34,176 nucleotides of DNA. It comes from an uncultured Methanobrevibacter sp. GTDB taxonomy: Archaea > Methanobacteriota > Methanobacteria > Methanobacteriales > Methanobacteriaceae. Position numbers and translations under genes: made by a program. Within the stretch, counting starts at the first letter, position 1, and each line of letters opens with the position of its first letter. The notes under the pieces were generated by a model, which saw only the letters and a list, made by a program, of their open reading frames with translations, was not told the DNA's origin and did not search any database. The stretch lies in contig NZ_CACXNW010000034.1 in the NCBI RefSeq assembly GCF_902769175.1, forward strand, positions 1-34,176. Reading direction: 5' to 3'. Below are positions 25,910-33,846 of this stretch, piece by piece.

Positions 25910-26890
25910 ATGGATTTTAATGAACTTGTTAAATCACTTCAGGAATTTGTAGGTGTCAGCCGTAAGAATTCCATTGAAAAGGTTACAAAAACTTTAAGTG
26001 AAGTTTATAATATTTCCGGTGAAGTCCTTCTTGATTTTGGAGATGACGCTTCAGCTATTGACATTGGAAACAATCAGGTTATTTTGCTTGCTGCTGATGG
26101 AATCTGGGGACAATTGATGAGTGTCAATCCTTATTGGGCAGGCTATTGTTCTGTTTTGGTAAATGTTAATGATATTGCAGCTATGGGTGGAAAGCCGATA
26201 GCTATGGTAAATACGATGTCAATTTTTGATGACGAGATTTATGATGACCTGCTTCAGGGAATTGTAGATGGATGCAAGAAATTTAATGTTCCTATGGTTG
26301 GAGGACATCTTCACCCTGATTCTGAATTCAATTCCTTGGATGTGGCTATTGCTGGAATTGCTAAAAAGGATTCATTGATTACATCTTCTGGTGCAAGTGC
26401 TGGAGATAAGGTTCTTGTTGCTATTGATACTGATGGAAGGCAGCATCCTCAATTTGCCTTAAATTGGGACACCACCTATGAAAAGGATGACAAGCTAGTT
26501 CAAGATCAGATCAAGATCATGCAGGAAATCGCAGAAAGGCATATTCCTACTGCTGGAAAGGATATCAGCAATCCTGGAACTTTAGGAACTTTGGAAATGC
26601 TCCTTGAAGCATCTGGTGTTGGAGCTTGCGTTAATCTTGAATCAATTCCAAGAAATCCTAATGTCTCTTGGGAGGATTGGCTAAGGGCTTATCCGGGAGC
26701 AGCATTTGTTTTAACTGCAAAGGAAGAGAATTGTCAGGAAATCATTGACACTTTAAGTCCATATTCATTTGAAGTTGCTGTTGTTGGTGATGTTATCGAT
26801 GAAAAGGTACTTTATTTGGAATATGGTGATGAGAAGGCAGTTTTATTCTCTCAAAAAGACAATCCAGTTTTAGTGATGGATGAAAAATAA
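25910..26890 (+). CDS. AIR synthase-related protein, putative methanogenesis marker protein 2
   Basis: ATG 25910 is preferred, with GGTG at 25901-25904; an upstream TTG at 25892 has no ribosome site. The 326-residue protein has the PurM/ThiL/HypE-like fold: [14 protein letters not shown] (ATP-binding acidic strand), [30 protein letters not shown], and the C-terminal [17 protein letters not shown]. Such enzymes activate a substrate with ATP. This subgroup occurs in methanogens as methanogenesis marker 2; its substrate is not established to my knowledge. It lies 68 bp after the DUF2117 gene on the same strand, and the pair may be functionally linked. Confidence 0.78.
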   Translation: MDFNELVKSLQEFVGVSRKNSIEKVTKTLSEVYNISGEVLLDFGDDASAIDIGNNQVILLAADGIWGQLMSVNPYWAGYCSVLVNVNDIAAMGGKPIAMVNTMSIFDDEIYDDLLQGIVDGCKKFNVPMVGGHLHPDSEFNSLDVAIAGIAKKDSLITSSGASAGDKVLVAIDTDGRQHPQFALNWDTTYEKDDKLVQDQIKIMQEIAERHIPTAGKDISNPGTLGTLEMLLEASGVGACVNLESIPRNPNVSWEDWLRAYPGAAFVLTAKEENCQEIIDTLSPYSFEVAVVGDVIDEKVLYLEYGDEKAVLFSQKDNPVLVMDEK

Positions 26891-27448
26891 TCTTTTTCAA
26901 CATTAATCTTTAATTTTTTTATTTTACTTTTCTATTTTTCATTTTTTTTTTATTTTTCATTTAATTCTTAATTTTTTTTAGTTTACTTTTCTATTTTTCA
27001 TTTCATTTTTTTATTTTATTTGATTCTTAATTTTTTTTAACTTTTTCATATGTCTTATTTTAAATCTTTATTTTCATTTTAACTATTTCTCCGACCTTAT
27101 TTTTTCTTTATTTTGATTCATAAAAGGTTAAATTATTGGATTCTATAATTGTTTCAATGTCTAAAAACTAATTTTTACTATATTTTCTAATTTTATTAAA
27201 AATTTTTATCATATTGTTTTATAATTTTTATTAAAAATTATTCATTATATCATTTATTAAAATTTAAACAGTATTTATTATTTAATAGTTTTAAAAGACA
27301 TAACTTGCTTTATTGATGTAAATATTATAACTTTTTTGAATAAATGACACTATTTTATATAATATGATTTTCTTAAATAATTATGTAGATTAGATTTTTC
27401 TATTTATCTAATTTATAATATATTATAAATTAAATATTATTTGGAAAT
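26891..27448 (+). other. 558-bp spacer with short repeats and the ABC-operon promoter
   Basis: Two imperfect copies of a roughly 60-bp T-rich block, each with ACTTTTCTATTTTTCATTT, follow the marker-2 gene (about 26922-27041). Further on, TTTTATATAATATG (27353-27366) is a TATA candidate about 90 nt before the substrate-binding gene. No RNA gene is visible. Confidence 0.45.
27409..27432 (+). promoter_or_regulatory. Perfect 24-bp palindrome before the amino-acid transporter operon
   Basis: TAATTTATAATA at 27409-27420 is exactly complementary to TATTATAAATTA at 27421-27432, with no central gap. It ends 16 nt before the first gene's ATG and lies downstream of a TATA-like box at 27353-27366. It is a candidate operator for a dimeric repressor, or part of the promoter itself because it contains TATA-like sequence. 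AT richness raises the chance of a random palindrome, but 12 matched pairs in a row is long. Confidence 0.45.
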
Positions 27449-28285
27449 ATGAATAAAAAAATAGGAATTATTTTAGGGATTGCATTATTAGCGTTCTTAG
27501 TCATTGGTGCATCCAGTGCAGGTTTCCTCGATTTCTTAGGAGGAGACGGTGGATCTGCTGATAATGACAACAGCACTTTAGTTGTTGGTTTCGATGCAGA
27601 ATTCCCTCCATACGGATACAAAGACGATAACGGGGAATACACTGGTTTTGACCTTGAGTTAGCTCAAGAAGTTTGTGACAGAAACAATTGGACCTTGAAG
27701 AAACAGCCAATAGACTGGGATGCTAAAGATGCAGAATTAGAATCTGGTTCCATTGACTGTATTTGGAATGGTTTCACCATCAACGGTAGAGAAAATGACT
27801 ACACATGGTCTAAACCATACATTAACAACAAACAAATTTTCGTTGTTAAAGCTGATTCTGGAATTAAAACTGCAGCTGACTTAAAAGATAAGATTGTAGA
27901 AACTCAAAAAGACTCTTCAGCATTATCCTCACTTCAAGGGGACCAAAAAGACTTAGCTGAAATCTTTAAAACCTTAACTCAAGTTGCTGACTATAACACT
28001 GCATTTATGGACTTAGAATCCGGTGCATGTGATGCAGTAGCTATGGATATTGGTGTAGCTCAACATGACATCAGTTCCAAAGACAATCCTACCGATTACT
28101 TCATTATTCCTGAAGAAATCTCTTCTGAACAATATGGTATCGGATTTAAAAAAGGAAATGAACAATTAAGAGACCAAGTTCAAGACACTTTAGATGAAAT
28201 GTTTGAAGACGGTACTGTTATGAAAATTGCACAAAAATATGCAGATGACGGTATTCCTGGATCTCTTATTGTTAACTCAGAATAA
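27449..28285 (+). CDS. Polar amino-acid ABC transporter, substrate-binding protein
   Basis: The 278-residue protein has a hydrophobic signal or anchor (about 5-23), a Gly/Asp/Ser linker, then a family-3 solute-binding fold: TLVVGFDAEFPPYGYKDDNG, FTGFDLELAQEV-type EYTGFDLELAQEVC, IDCIWNGFTI, and the end DGTVMKIAQKYADDG. It captures a polar amino acid outside the membrane; the specificity is not evident. There is no lipobox Cys, so the N-terminal helix probably anchors it. The permease and ATPase genes follow. A hairpin with a T run just after the stop may make this transcript more abundant than the downstream ones. Confidence 0.92.
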   Translation: MNKKIGIILGIALLAFLVIGASSAGFLDFLGGDGGSADNDNSTLVVGFDAEFPPYGYKDDNGEYTGFDLELAQEVCDRNNWTLKKQPIDWDAKDAELESGSIDCIWNGFTINGRENDYTWSKPYINNKQIFVVKADSGIKTAADLKDKIVETQKDSSALSSLQGDQKDLAEIFKTLTQVADYNTAFMDLESGACDAVAMDIGVAQHDISSKDNPTDYFIIPEEISSEQYGIGFKKGNEQLRDQVQDTLDEMFEDGTVMKIAQKYADDGIPGSLIVNSE

Positions 28286-28299
28286 ATCTTTTAATGTTT

Positions 28300-28330
28300 A
28301 TGCATAATTTATTATGCATGAACCTTTTTT
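28300..28330 (+). terminator. Hairpin plus T run between binding protein and permease genes
   Basis: ATGCATAAT (28300-28308) and ATTATGCAT (28311-28319) are perfect 9-base complements, followed by CC and a T6 run (28325-28330). This looks like a partial terminator or processing stop. It would explain a separate, abundant transcript for the binding protein. Confidence 0.55.
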
Positions 28331-28461
28331 ATTCTTTTTAGATGATAGGTAAGCTAAATAAATTATTTGAATGCTCTATTTTTATTAAAACCCTTTTTAA
28401 ATAATTTATTTAGTTTATTTATTACACAAATCAAATTTTTTTATTTTTTTGGGGAATTTAA

Positions 28462-29115
28462 ATGTTATTAAGTAAAATTTTAGAAGAATTGTTGTGGGGT
28501 ATGTGCACTTCAATTGAAATATTCTTGCTTACATTATTATTCGCCATTCCTCTTGGTTTAGCTGTAGCTGCAGGGAGAATGAGTAGTTTCAAGCCATTGC
28601 AATGGCTGATGAAAGCATATATTTCAATAATGAGAGGTACTCCTTTGATGCTGCAATTGATTGTAGTATTCTTTTCACCCTATTATATATTTGGTATGAC
28701 TCTTTCAAGCGAATTCAGAATGGTTGCAGTTATCATTGCATTTACCATTAACTATGCAGCATACTTTGCAGAGATTTTCCGTGGAGGAATTGAATCCATT
28801 CCAAAAGGTCAATATGAAGCGGCACAGGTTTTAGGTTACAATAGGTTAGAGACTTTATTTATAATTATTTTGCCACAAGTTATAAAAATAGTGCTTCCTT
28901 CCGTTACCAATGAGGTCATTACTCTTGTAAAGGACACATCCCTTTCCTTTGTGCTTGCAATTCCGGAAATGTTTACTGTTGCAAAACAAATTGCAGCTGC
29001 TGAAGCATCTATTTCAGCTTTATTAATTGCAGGAGCATTCTATTACATATTCAATGCACTTGTAGCTATTGTCATGGAACGCTTTGAGAAAAGGTTAGAT
29101 TATTACGATACATAG
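28462..29115 (+). CDS. Polar amino-acid ABC transporter permease
   Basis: The 217-residue membrane protein has about five helices of the HisM/GlnP type. It contains SIMRGTPLMLQL (55-66), the family's RGTP motif, and the cytoplasmic EAA loop EAAQVLGYNRLETLFIIILP (119-138) that docks to the ATPase. It forms the membrane channel, probably as a homodimer because only one permease gene is present. GGGGAA precedes the ATG. It ends 10 bp before the ATPase gene and is co-transcribed with it. Confidence 0.94.
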   Translation: MLLSKILEELLWGMCTSIEIFLLTLLFAIPLGLAVAAGRMSSFKPLQWLMKAYISIMRGTPLMLQLIVVFFSPYYIFGMTLSSEFRMVAVIIAFTINYAAYFAEIFRGGIESIPKGQYEAAQVLGYNRLETLFIIILPQVIKIVLPSVTNEVITLVKDTSLSFVLAIPEMFTVAKQIAAAEASISALLIAGAFYYIFNALVAIVMERFEKRLDYYDT

Positions 29116-29125
29116 GAGAGATATC

Positions 29126-29804
29126 ATGAGTTTATTAACAGTTAAAAATCTTAGGAAAAGTTTTGGAGACAATGTAGTTTTAAAGGATATCTCTTTCAAT
29201 GTGAAAAAGGGGAAGTGTTATCCATTATAGGTCCTTCCGGATCAGGTAAATCCACTTTGCTTAGGTGCATTACAGATTTGGAAACTGAAGACAGCGGAAC
29301 AATCGATTTTGATGGAACCTTTGGATTAGTGTTCCAAAACTTTAACTTGTTCCCTTATCATTCTGTAATGAAAAACATTACCAATGCACCTATAAGAGTT
29401 CAAAAAAGAAAGAAGAAGTATATGAACATGCAAGGGGCTTGCTTAAAAAGATGGGTCTTGAAGATAAGGAAGATGCCTATCCTTCTGAGCTTTCTGGTGG
29501 ACAGCAGCAAAGGGTCTCTATTGCAAGGGCACTTTGTATGGATCCAGACATTCTGTTCTTTGATGAGCCTACTTCTGCTCTTGACCCAGAGCTTACTGGT
29601 GAGATCTTGCAGGTAATCAAGGATTTAGCTGCAGAGCATATGACAATGGTAATAGTTACCCACGAGATGAACTTTGCTCGTAATGTGTCTGATATGATTA
29701 TTTTCATGGATGGTGGAGTCATTGTAGAGGAAGGTTCACCTGAAGAGGTATTCTCATCAGATAACCAAAGAATGAAGGATTTCTTAGGTAAATTCTATGA
29801 ATAG
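29126..29804 (+). pseudogene. Polar amino-acid ABC transporter ATPase, two one-base frameshifts
   Basis: Starting at ATG 29126 after AGGAGAG, it reads MSLLTVKNLRKSFGDNVVLK and then hits TAG after the G4 run at 29209-29212. One extra G restores VLSIIGPSGSGKSTLLR (Walker A). The second break is the A6 run at 29402-29407; one extra A restores [14 protein letters not shown]. With both, the gene is 227 codons and every ATPase element is present: FQNFNLFPY (Q loop), [10 protein letters not shown] (signature), [12 protein letters not shown] (Walker B) and VTHEMNF (switch His). It powers the adjacent permease. Because the rest is perfect, sequencing error is as likely as true decay. The Walker A to Q-loop spacing is short for the family. 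Confidence 0.85.
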
Positions 29805-29827
29805 ATAGAATTTCACCTATAAATAGC

Positions 29828-29850
29828 TTTTTGAGGATTCCCCTCAAAAA
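29828..29850 (+). terminator. Hairpin terminator after the ABC operon
   Basis: TTTTTGAGG (29828-29836) and CCTCAAAAA (29842-29850) are perfect 9-base complements with a 5-nt loop, 24 bp after the ATPase stop. T-rich DNA follows (29870-29876). This is the clearest hairpin terminator in the window. Confidence 0.65.
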
Positions 29851-29912
29851 CCTTGATTAAGAATTTCCTTTTTTTATTTATTTTCTTATTTTTTCACTTT
29901 TTTTTAGTTATT

Positions 29913-30247
29913 GAGTGTTTGCTAAAAGTCTATTTTTTGTTTTCATTTTTGGTTTTTTTATAGTTTTTTTTTAGTTTATTTATTTTCTTATTTTTTCACT
30001 TTTTTTAGTTATTGAGTGCTTGCTAAAAGTCTATTTTTTGTTTTCATTTTGGTTTTTTTATAGTTTTTTTTTTTTAGTAAATGGAGTGATGCTAAAAGTC
30101 TATTTTTTGTTTTCATTTTTGGTTTTTTTATAGTTTTTTTTTAGTAAATGGTGTGTTCGCCATAAGTCTATTTTTTGTTTTCATTTTTTGGTTTTTTTAT
30201 AGTTTTTTTTTAGTAAAGTTTGAAAAAAAATCTTTTGGCAGGCACTC
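29913..30247. repeat. Tandem array of miniature-element ends upstream of the adhesin gene
   Basis: Four copies of a unit begin at 29913 (GAGTGTTTGCTAAAAG), 30014 (GAGTGCTTGCTAAAAG), 30084 (GAGTGATGCTAAAAG) and 30151 (GTGTGTTCGCCATAAG). Each continues TCTATTTTTTGTTTTCATTT and a TATAGTTTTTTTTTAG-like stretch. The array closes with the inverted end CTTTTGGCAGGCACTC (30232-30247). Both termini match the element at 8727-8833. It looks like a stack of partial elements that share one complete right end. Periods are 101, 70 and 67 bp. Confidence 0.75.
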
Positions 30248-30256
30248 AAATAAGGA

Positions 30257-30291
30257 ATGTAAGTGCTTACATGCGGAAAAATATATATTTA
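30257..30291 (+). promoter_or_regulatory. Adhesin promoter with an upstream palindrome
   Basis: ATGTAAG-TG-CTTACAT (30257-30272) is a 7-bp inverted repeat with a 2-bp centre. It directly abuts GCGGAAAA (BRE-like, 30273-30280) and ATATATATTTA (TATA, 30281-30291). Transcription would start near 30315, leaving a leader of about 70 nt with AGGAG before the ATG. The palindrome is well placed for a regulator. Confidence 0.6.
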
Positions 30292-30385
30292 AGAATTATA
30301 AATGTAAATGATGTATATTATATGATATTTTACTAAAATAATGAATATTATAAGATATTATATATTTTTTTTACAGGAGAATTTT

Positions 30386-33300
30386 ATGAATTATAGGTAT
30401 TTTTTATTTATTTTTTTTTTTTTTTTTTTTTTATTTGGGTTTTTTTTTATAGGTATATTTTATTTATTTTGTTGTTGTTTTTTTCAGTATCTGCTGTTTC
30501 AGCAGTTGATTTGGATAATGTTACTGAATTGTCTGCTGATATGGATGATTATTTAGTTGATAATCCTGCAGACATTGATAATGTGGTAGATAACTCATTA
30601 TCTACAAGTCATACTTTGTATAGTGATGATGCTTTAGGCTCTGCTGATTCTGATGGTTCTCATTTACATTTGAATAGTGAACTTTATAATACAGATAAAA
30701 ACAGGGCAAAGTATTCAGGGGATAAAATCATAGTTGAAGATTCTATTGCTGTAGGTAATTTTAGCTTATTGTATAAGGACCTTTGTGATTTTGTGGATAA
30801 TAAAGATTACAAAACAGTTATTGACGGTGGACAAACACGAAAAGTCATTGATTCAAATAAATATGGCAAAGTTCATACTTTTAATTTAACTAGGGATTAT
30901 ATCTATGATGATTCTACTGATAGTGAGTTTATTACTGGTATTTTTTAAGTAGTACTCCTAATCATAATACATTTAGTGATATAATTATTGATGGTAACGG
31001 TCATTTTATTGATGGTAATGGACTTGCCAGTGTATTTAAAATCGGTGGTTTTAATGTAAAAATTTGTAATTTGAATTTTAGGAATCTTTCTACTATTCAT
31101 GATTATTATAGGGCTGATTTATTTGGTGATAAATATCCTAAAAAATCTTCTATGGATTCTGCACCTATTATATGGATTGGAGGTTCCGATTCTATTGTTA
31201 ACTGTACTTTCATTGATAATATAGGTTATTCTGGTGGTTCAATCCTATGGAGCGGAAACAACGGATATATTGGCCATAATAAGTTTATCAACAATCATGT
31301 CCGATGTTTGGGAGGTTTTGCTTATATTGAAGGAACAAATGTCACAATCTCCGATAATTTGGTTGCCAACTGTGAAGCCAGATTCGACGGCGATGCACTA
31401 TATGTTAAAAACTTTTCTTCATGTATTGTTGATCATATGAATTTTATTAAAGTTAATGATACTAATTCCAGTTTTGTTGCTCCGGATATAGTTGACGGTG
31501 CTTTAATGGATGTTGATAGTAGGGTATGTTTCCCATCATACATGACTTTCAGTTATACTGTTGTAGATACTTTCCCGATTCTTTATGGGTCTTTATTCTA
31601 TGGTAAAAATTATTTTAATTTAGATGATGGTATTTGTGCTTTTACTAGTTATGATAATGATACAAATGTTTTATCTCTGACTTTAAGTAAGTATATTTAT
31701 CCTACAATTGAAATACGTAAAATGGTTAATATTCAAATCAATGAAACTGACTTAACATATACTTTCCTTAATCTATACTTTGATAAAGGCACATTTGAGA
31801 TTATTAAGCATGTTACTGTAAATAGTGTTGAGGATTATATTAAAGCTAATGGAATCACAGCAGGTACTGTGAAATCTGACTATAAAAAGTTATTAAATGA
31901 AAATGGCATTGATGATTTGGAAAAATCAATGTATGTGTTAAACGTTGTATTTAATAAGACATTGTCAATTGGAAGTGATTTGTCTTGGACTCCAAAAGGT
32001 TTTGGGGTGATTAATATTGAAGGTGCAGGCTCACACATCAATATCGAAAATAAGGCAGGTAATGAGAAGAAATTTGCTGACTGGAGTGGAGATGGAATAT
32101 TTGTTGCATCAAATCTCAAAGTCTCCGGATTCAACAATGCATTTAGAAATATTGGCGCTCAGATGATTTTGAGAAATATTGAAATTTTTGAAAATAAAAT
32201 GGATTACATTTTTGACCGTGATTATGGTGCTGGACTTTTTAATAGTGGTGTTGTTTATTGTATGAATTGCACATTTCATGACAATAAAGCTAAATATGGG
32301 CTGCTATCTTCAATCAAGGCCTATTAATTATAACCAATAGTTCATTTTATTCCAATGATGCTTATAGCGAAGGCAAAGACATCATGAATATCGATAAAGG
32401 AATTGTTAATATTGACGGTAAGAATTATACTGCCTGTGATGGGGAAAACATTGCCTATATGAAAAGTTTAAGTACTGGATGGCAAACTGCCATTAAAGTT
32501 GTTTCATATGCTGGATCTTTTGTTTTAGGTTTTGTTGCAGGTTTTTTAACTGCTAATCCTTTAGTTGGTATGGCAGTAGGTGCAGCTATTGGTACTGCAA
32601 TAGGTTCATTTTCTGCTGCTGTTGTTTGTAGTTGTGTTTATGATGTTAACTTTTGCAGATGGTCCTGTGCATTGTCTTTAATCGTCGGATCTGCATGTTG
32701 GGGTGCTACTGGTGGTCAAATTGGAGGATCTATTGGACAAATCGTGGAAATATTGGACGCCAAAGCAGAGTTTGAAGCGGCTGTAACTCAATATAACCAG
32801 GATATGGCAAAATACAAAGGTGTGGATTTAGTTGACGCCGCCGCAAATGATCCCAATGTGGCGAACGATTTGATTGCGTTTTCACAAAAAAAGGCTGCAA
32901 CTCAACTTAAGTTTATTGATGCTTATTACAAGTGTTTTGGGACTGAGCCATATTCTTCTTTTTTAATTGGTCATCATGTTAGGTATATTAGTGGTAGTAG
33001 TGCTGAATTTCTTAAGAACTGTATTTATACACTTACTAATATGGAAAGGGACCTTGCTGCTGCTGAGCTTATTTCTAGTGTGTTTGTGACTGTTAATATT
33101 ATTGCGTCCAGTATTGGTAGTGCGTTTATTGTTGCTGGTGAGATAAACTATGAGATATTAATTGCTCCTTCTCTTACTTATGCTAATCATTATGATTTTA
33201 ATAAAACTTTGTCTTCTGATTCAAAATCATTCATAGTTGATTCAGATCTAATTCATAGTATTAAAATTGACAAGGATGGCGACATACAAGTGGTAAATCA

Positions 33301-33406
33301 GTTTATCGATCCAGATAACTCTTCATTTACAGCAGAAGAAATAATTGATGCTATTTCATCTATTGATGTAAATAGTAGAAATGTAATAGATTCTATTTTG
33401 TATTAG
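30386..33406 (+). pseudogene. Adhesin-like surface protein, out of frame at three homopolymer sites (possibly switched off)
   Basis: ATG 30386 follows AGGAG. The signal peptide begins MNYRYFLFIF and runs into a T22 tract (30411-30432); the mature protein continues in another frame as LLLFFSVSAVSAVDLDN. Two more breaks lie at T6 (30941-30946) and GGG (32298-32300). Adding one base at each gives a single 1007-residue protein. The middle (to about residue 680) is a beta-helix-like adhesin with repeats such as NCTFIDNIGYSGG and VTISDNLVANCEA. The C-terminal third has two Gly/Ala-rich hydrophobic stretches (FVAGFLTANPLVGMAVGAAI; GSACWGATGGQIGGSIGQIV), a Cys cluster, then a helical domain. Exported and membrane-associated by appearance. 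Surface adhesion is inferred; the C-terminal region is not recognised. Confidence 0.75.
30391..30470 (+). repeat. Duplicated signal-peptide segment with a T22 homopolymer
   Basis: TTATAGGTATTTTTTATTTA at 30391 recurs at 30447 as TTATAGGTATATTTTATTTA, 56 bp later. Between them lie T22 (30411-30432) and T9 (30440-30448). Without the duplication the signal peptide would read roughly MNYRYILFILLLFFSVSAVSA, a normal length. Long homopolymers and short direct repeats are prone to slippage. Confidence 0.85.
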
Positions 33407-33415
33407 TATCCATAA

Positions 33416-33480
33416 GGAATGTTAATTCATTCCATATTATTGGGAGTGTCTGATAATTATTTGATTATCAAATCTCCTTC
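33416..33480 (+). terminator. Hairpins after the adhesin gene
   Basis: GGAATG/CATTCC (33416-33421 and 33428-33433) forms a small hairpin just after the stop. TGATAAT/ATTATCA (33451-33457 and 33464-33470) forms a second, followed by a T-rich run. Either could end the adhesin transcript. Confidence 0.45.
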
Positions 33481-33493
33481 TTTTTATTTTTTT

Positions 33494-33592
33494 GAGACTG
33501 TAAAATTTTATAGGCTTATTTTAATTTTATCAGATTTCTTTAAAAGTAAAAATCAATATTCTGATTTTAAGCCTAAACTTTTTTACAAACTC
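33494..33592. mobile_element. 99-bp miniature inverted-repeat element, copy 2
   Basis: It starts GAGACTGTAAAATTTTATAG and ends TAAACTTTTTTACAAACTC, with imperfect terminal inverted repeats matching at 19 of 25 positions. It is bordered by identical 8-bp sequences ATTTTTTT at 33486-33493 and 33593-33600, a perfect target-site duplication. It is the same length as the copy at 1141-1239 and about 91% identical. A chance 61-codon open frame crosses it and is not a gene. Confidence 0.88.
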
Positions 33593-33846
33593 ATTTTTTT
33601 ATAAAAATAACCTTGTTTAATCCTATTTTATTTTCTTTTAATTAAATTATCTTATTTTTTTAAGAGTTCTGGATAAATGATTATTATTTCTAAGTCTTTT
33701 TTTATTATTATAAATTAATTTAAAAACTATTTTATATTATTAAAAATATACATATATTTAATTTATTAAATAGGGGATTTTTTAAATTAACTCTTATTTT
33801 ATAATTATTTGATGATTATTATTTTATTGAAAAAAGAGGCAAGCCT
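33593..33846 (+). other. Spacer with the promoter of the marker-3 gene
   Basis: AT-rich DNA. AAAATATACATATATTTAAT (33742-33761) is the best TATA candidate, about 95 nt before the next start. Nothing else is recognised. Confidence 0.4.

Noticed and set aside
30341..30556. Phe-rich 71-codon frame at the adhesin start
   Set aside because: It is the out-of-phase continuation of the signal peptide through poly-T, not a separate gene.
33419..33604. 61-codon frame after the adhesin, a possible immunity gene
   Set aside because: It spans the 99-bp mobile element and its target duplication and lacks a ribosome site.
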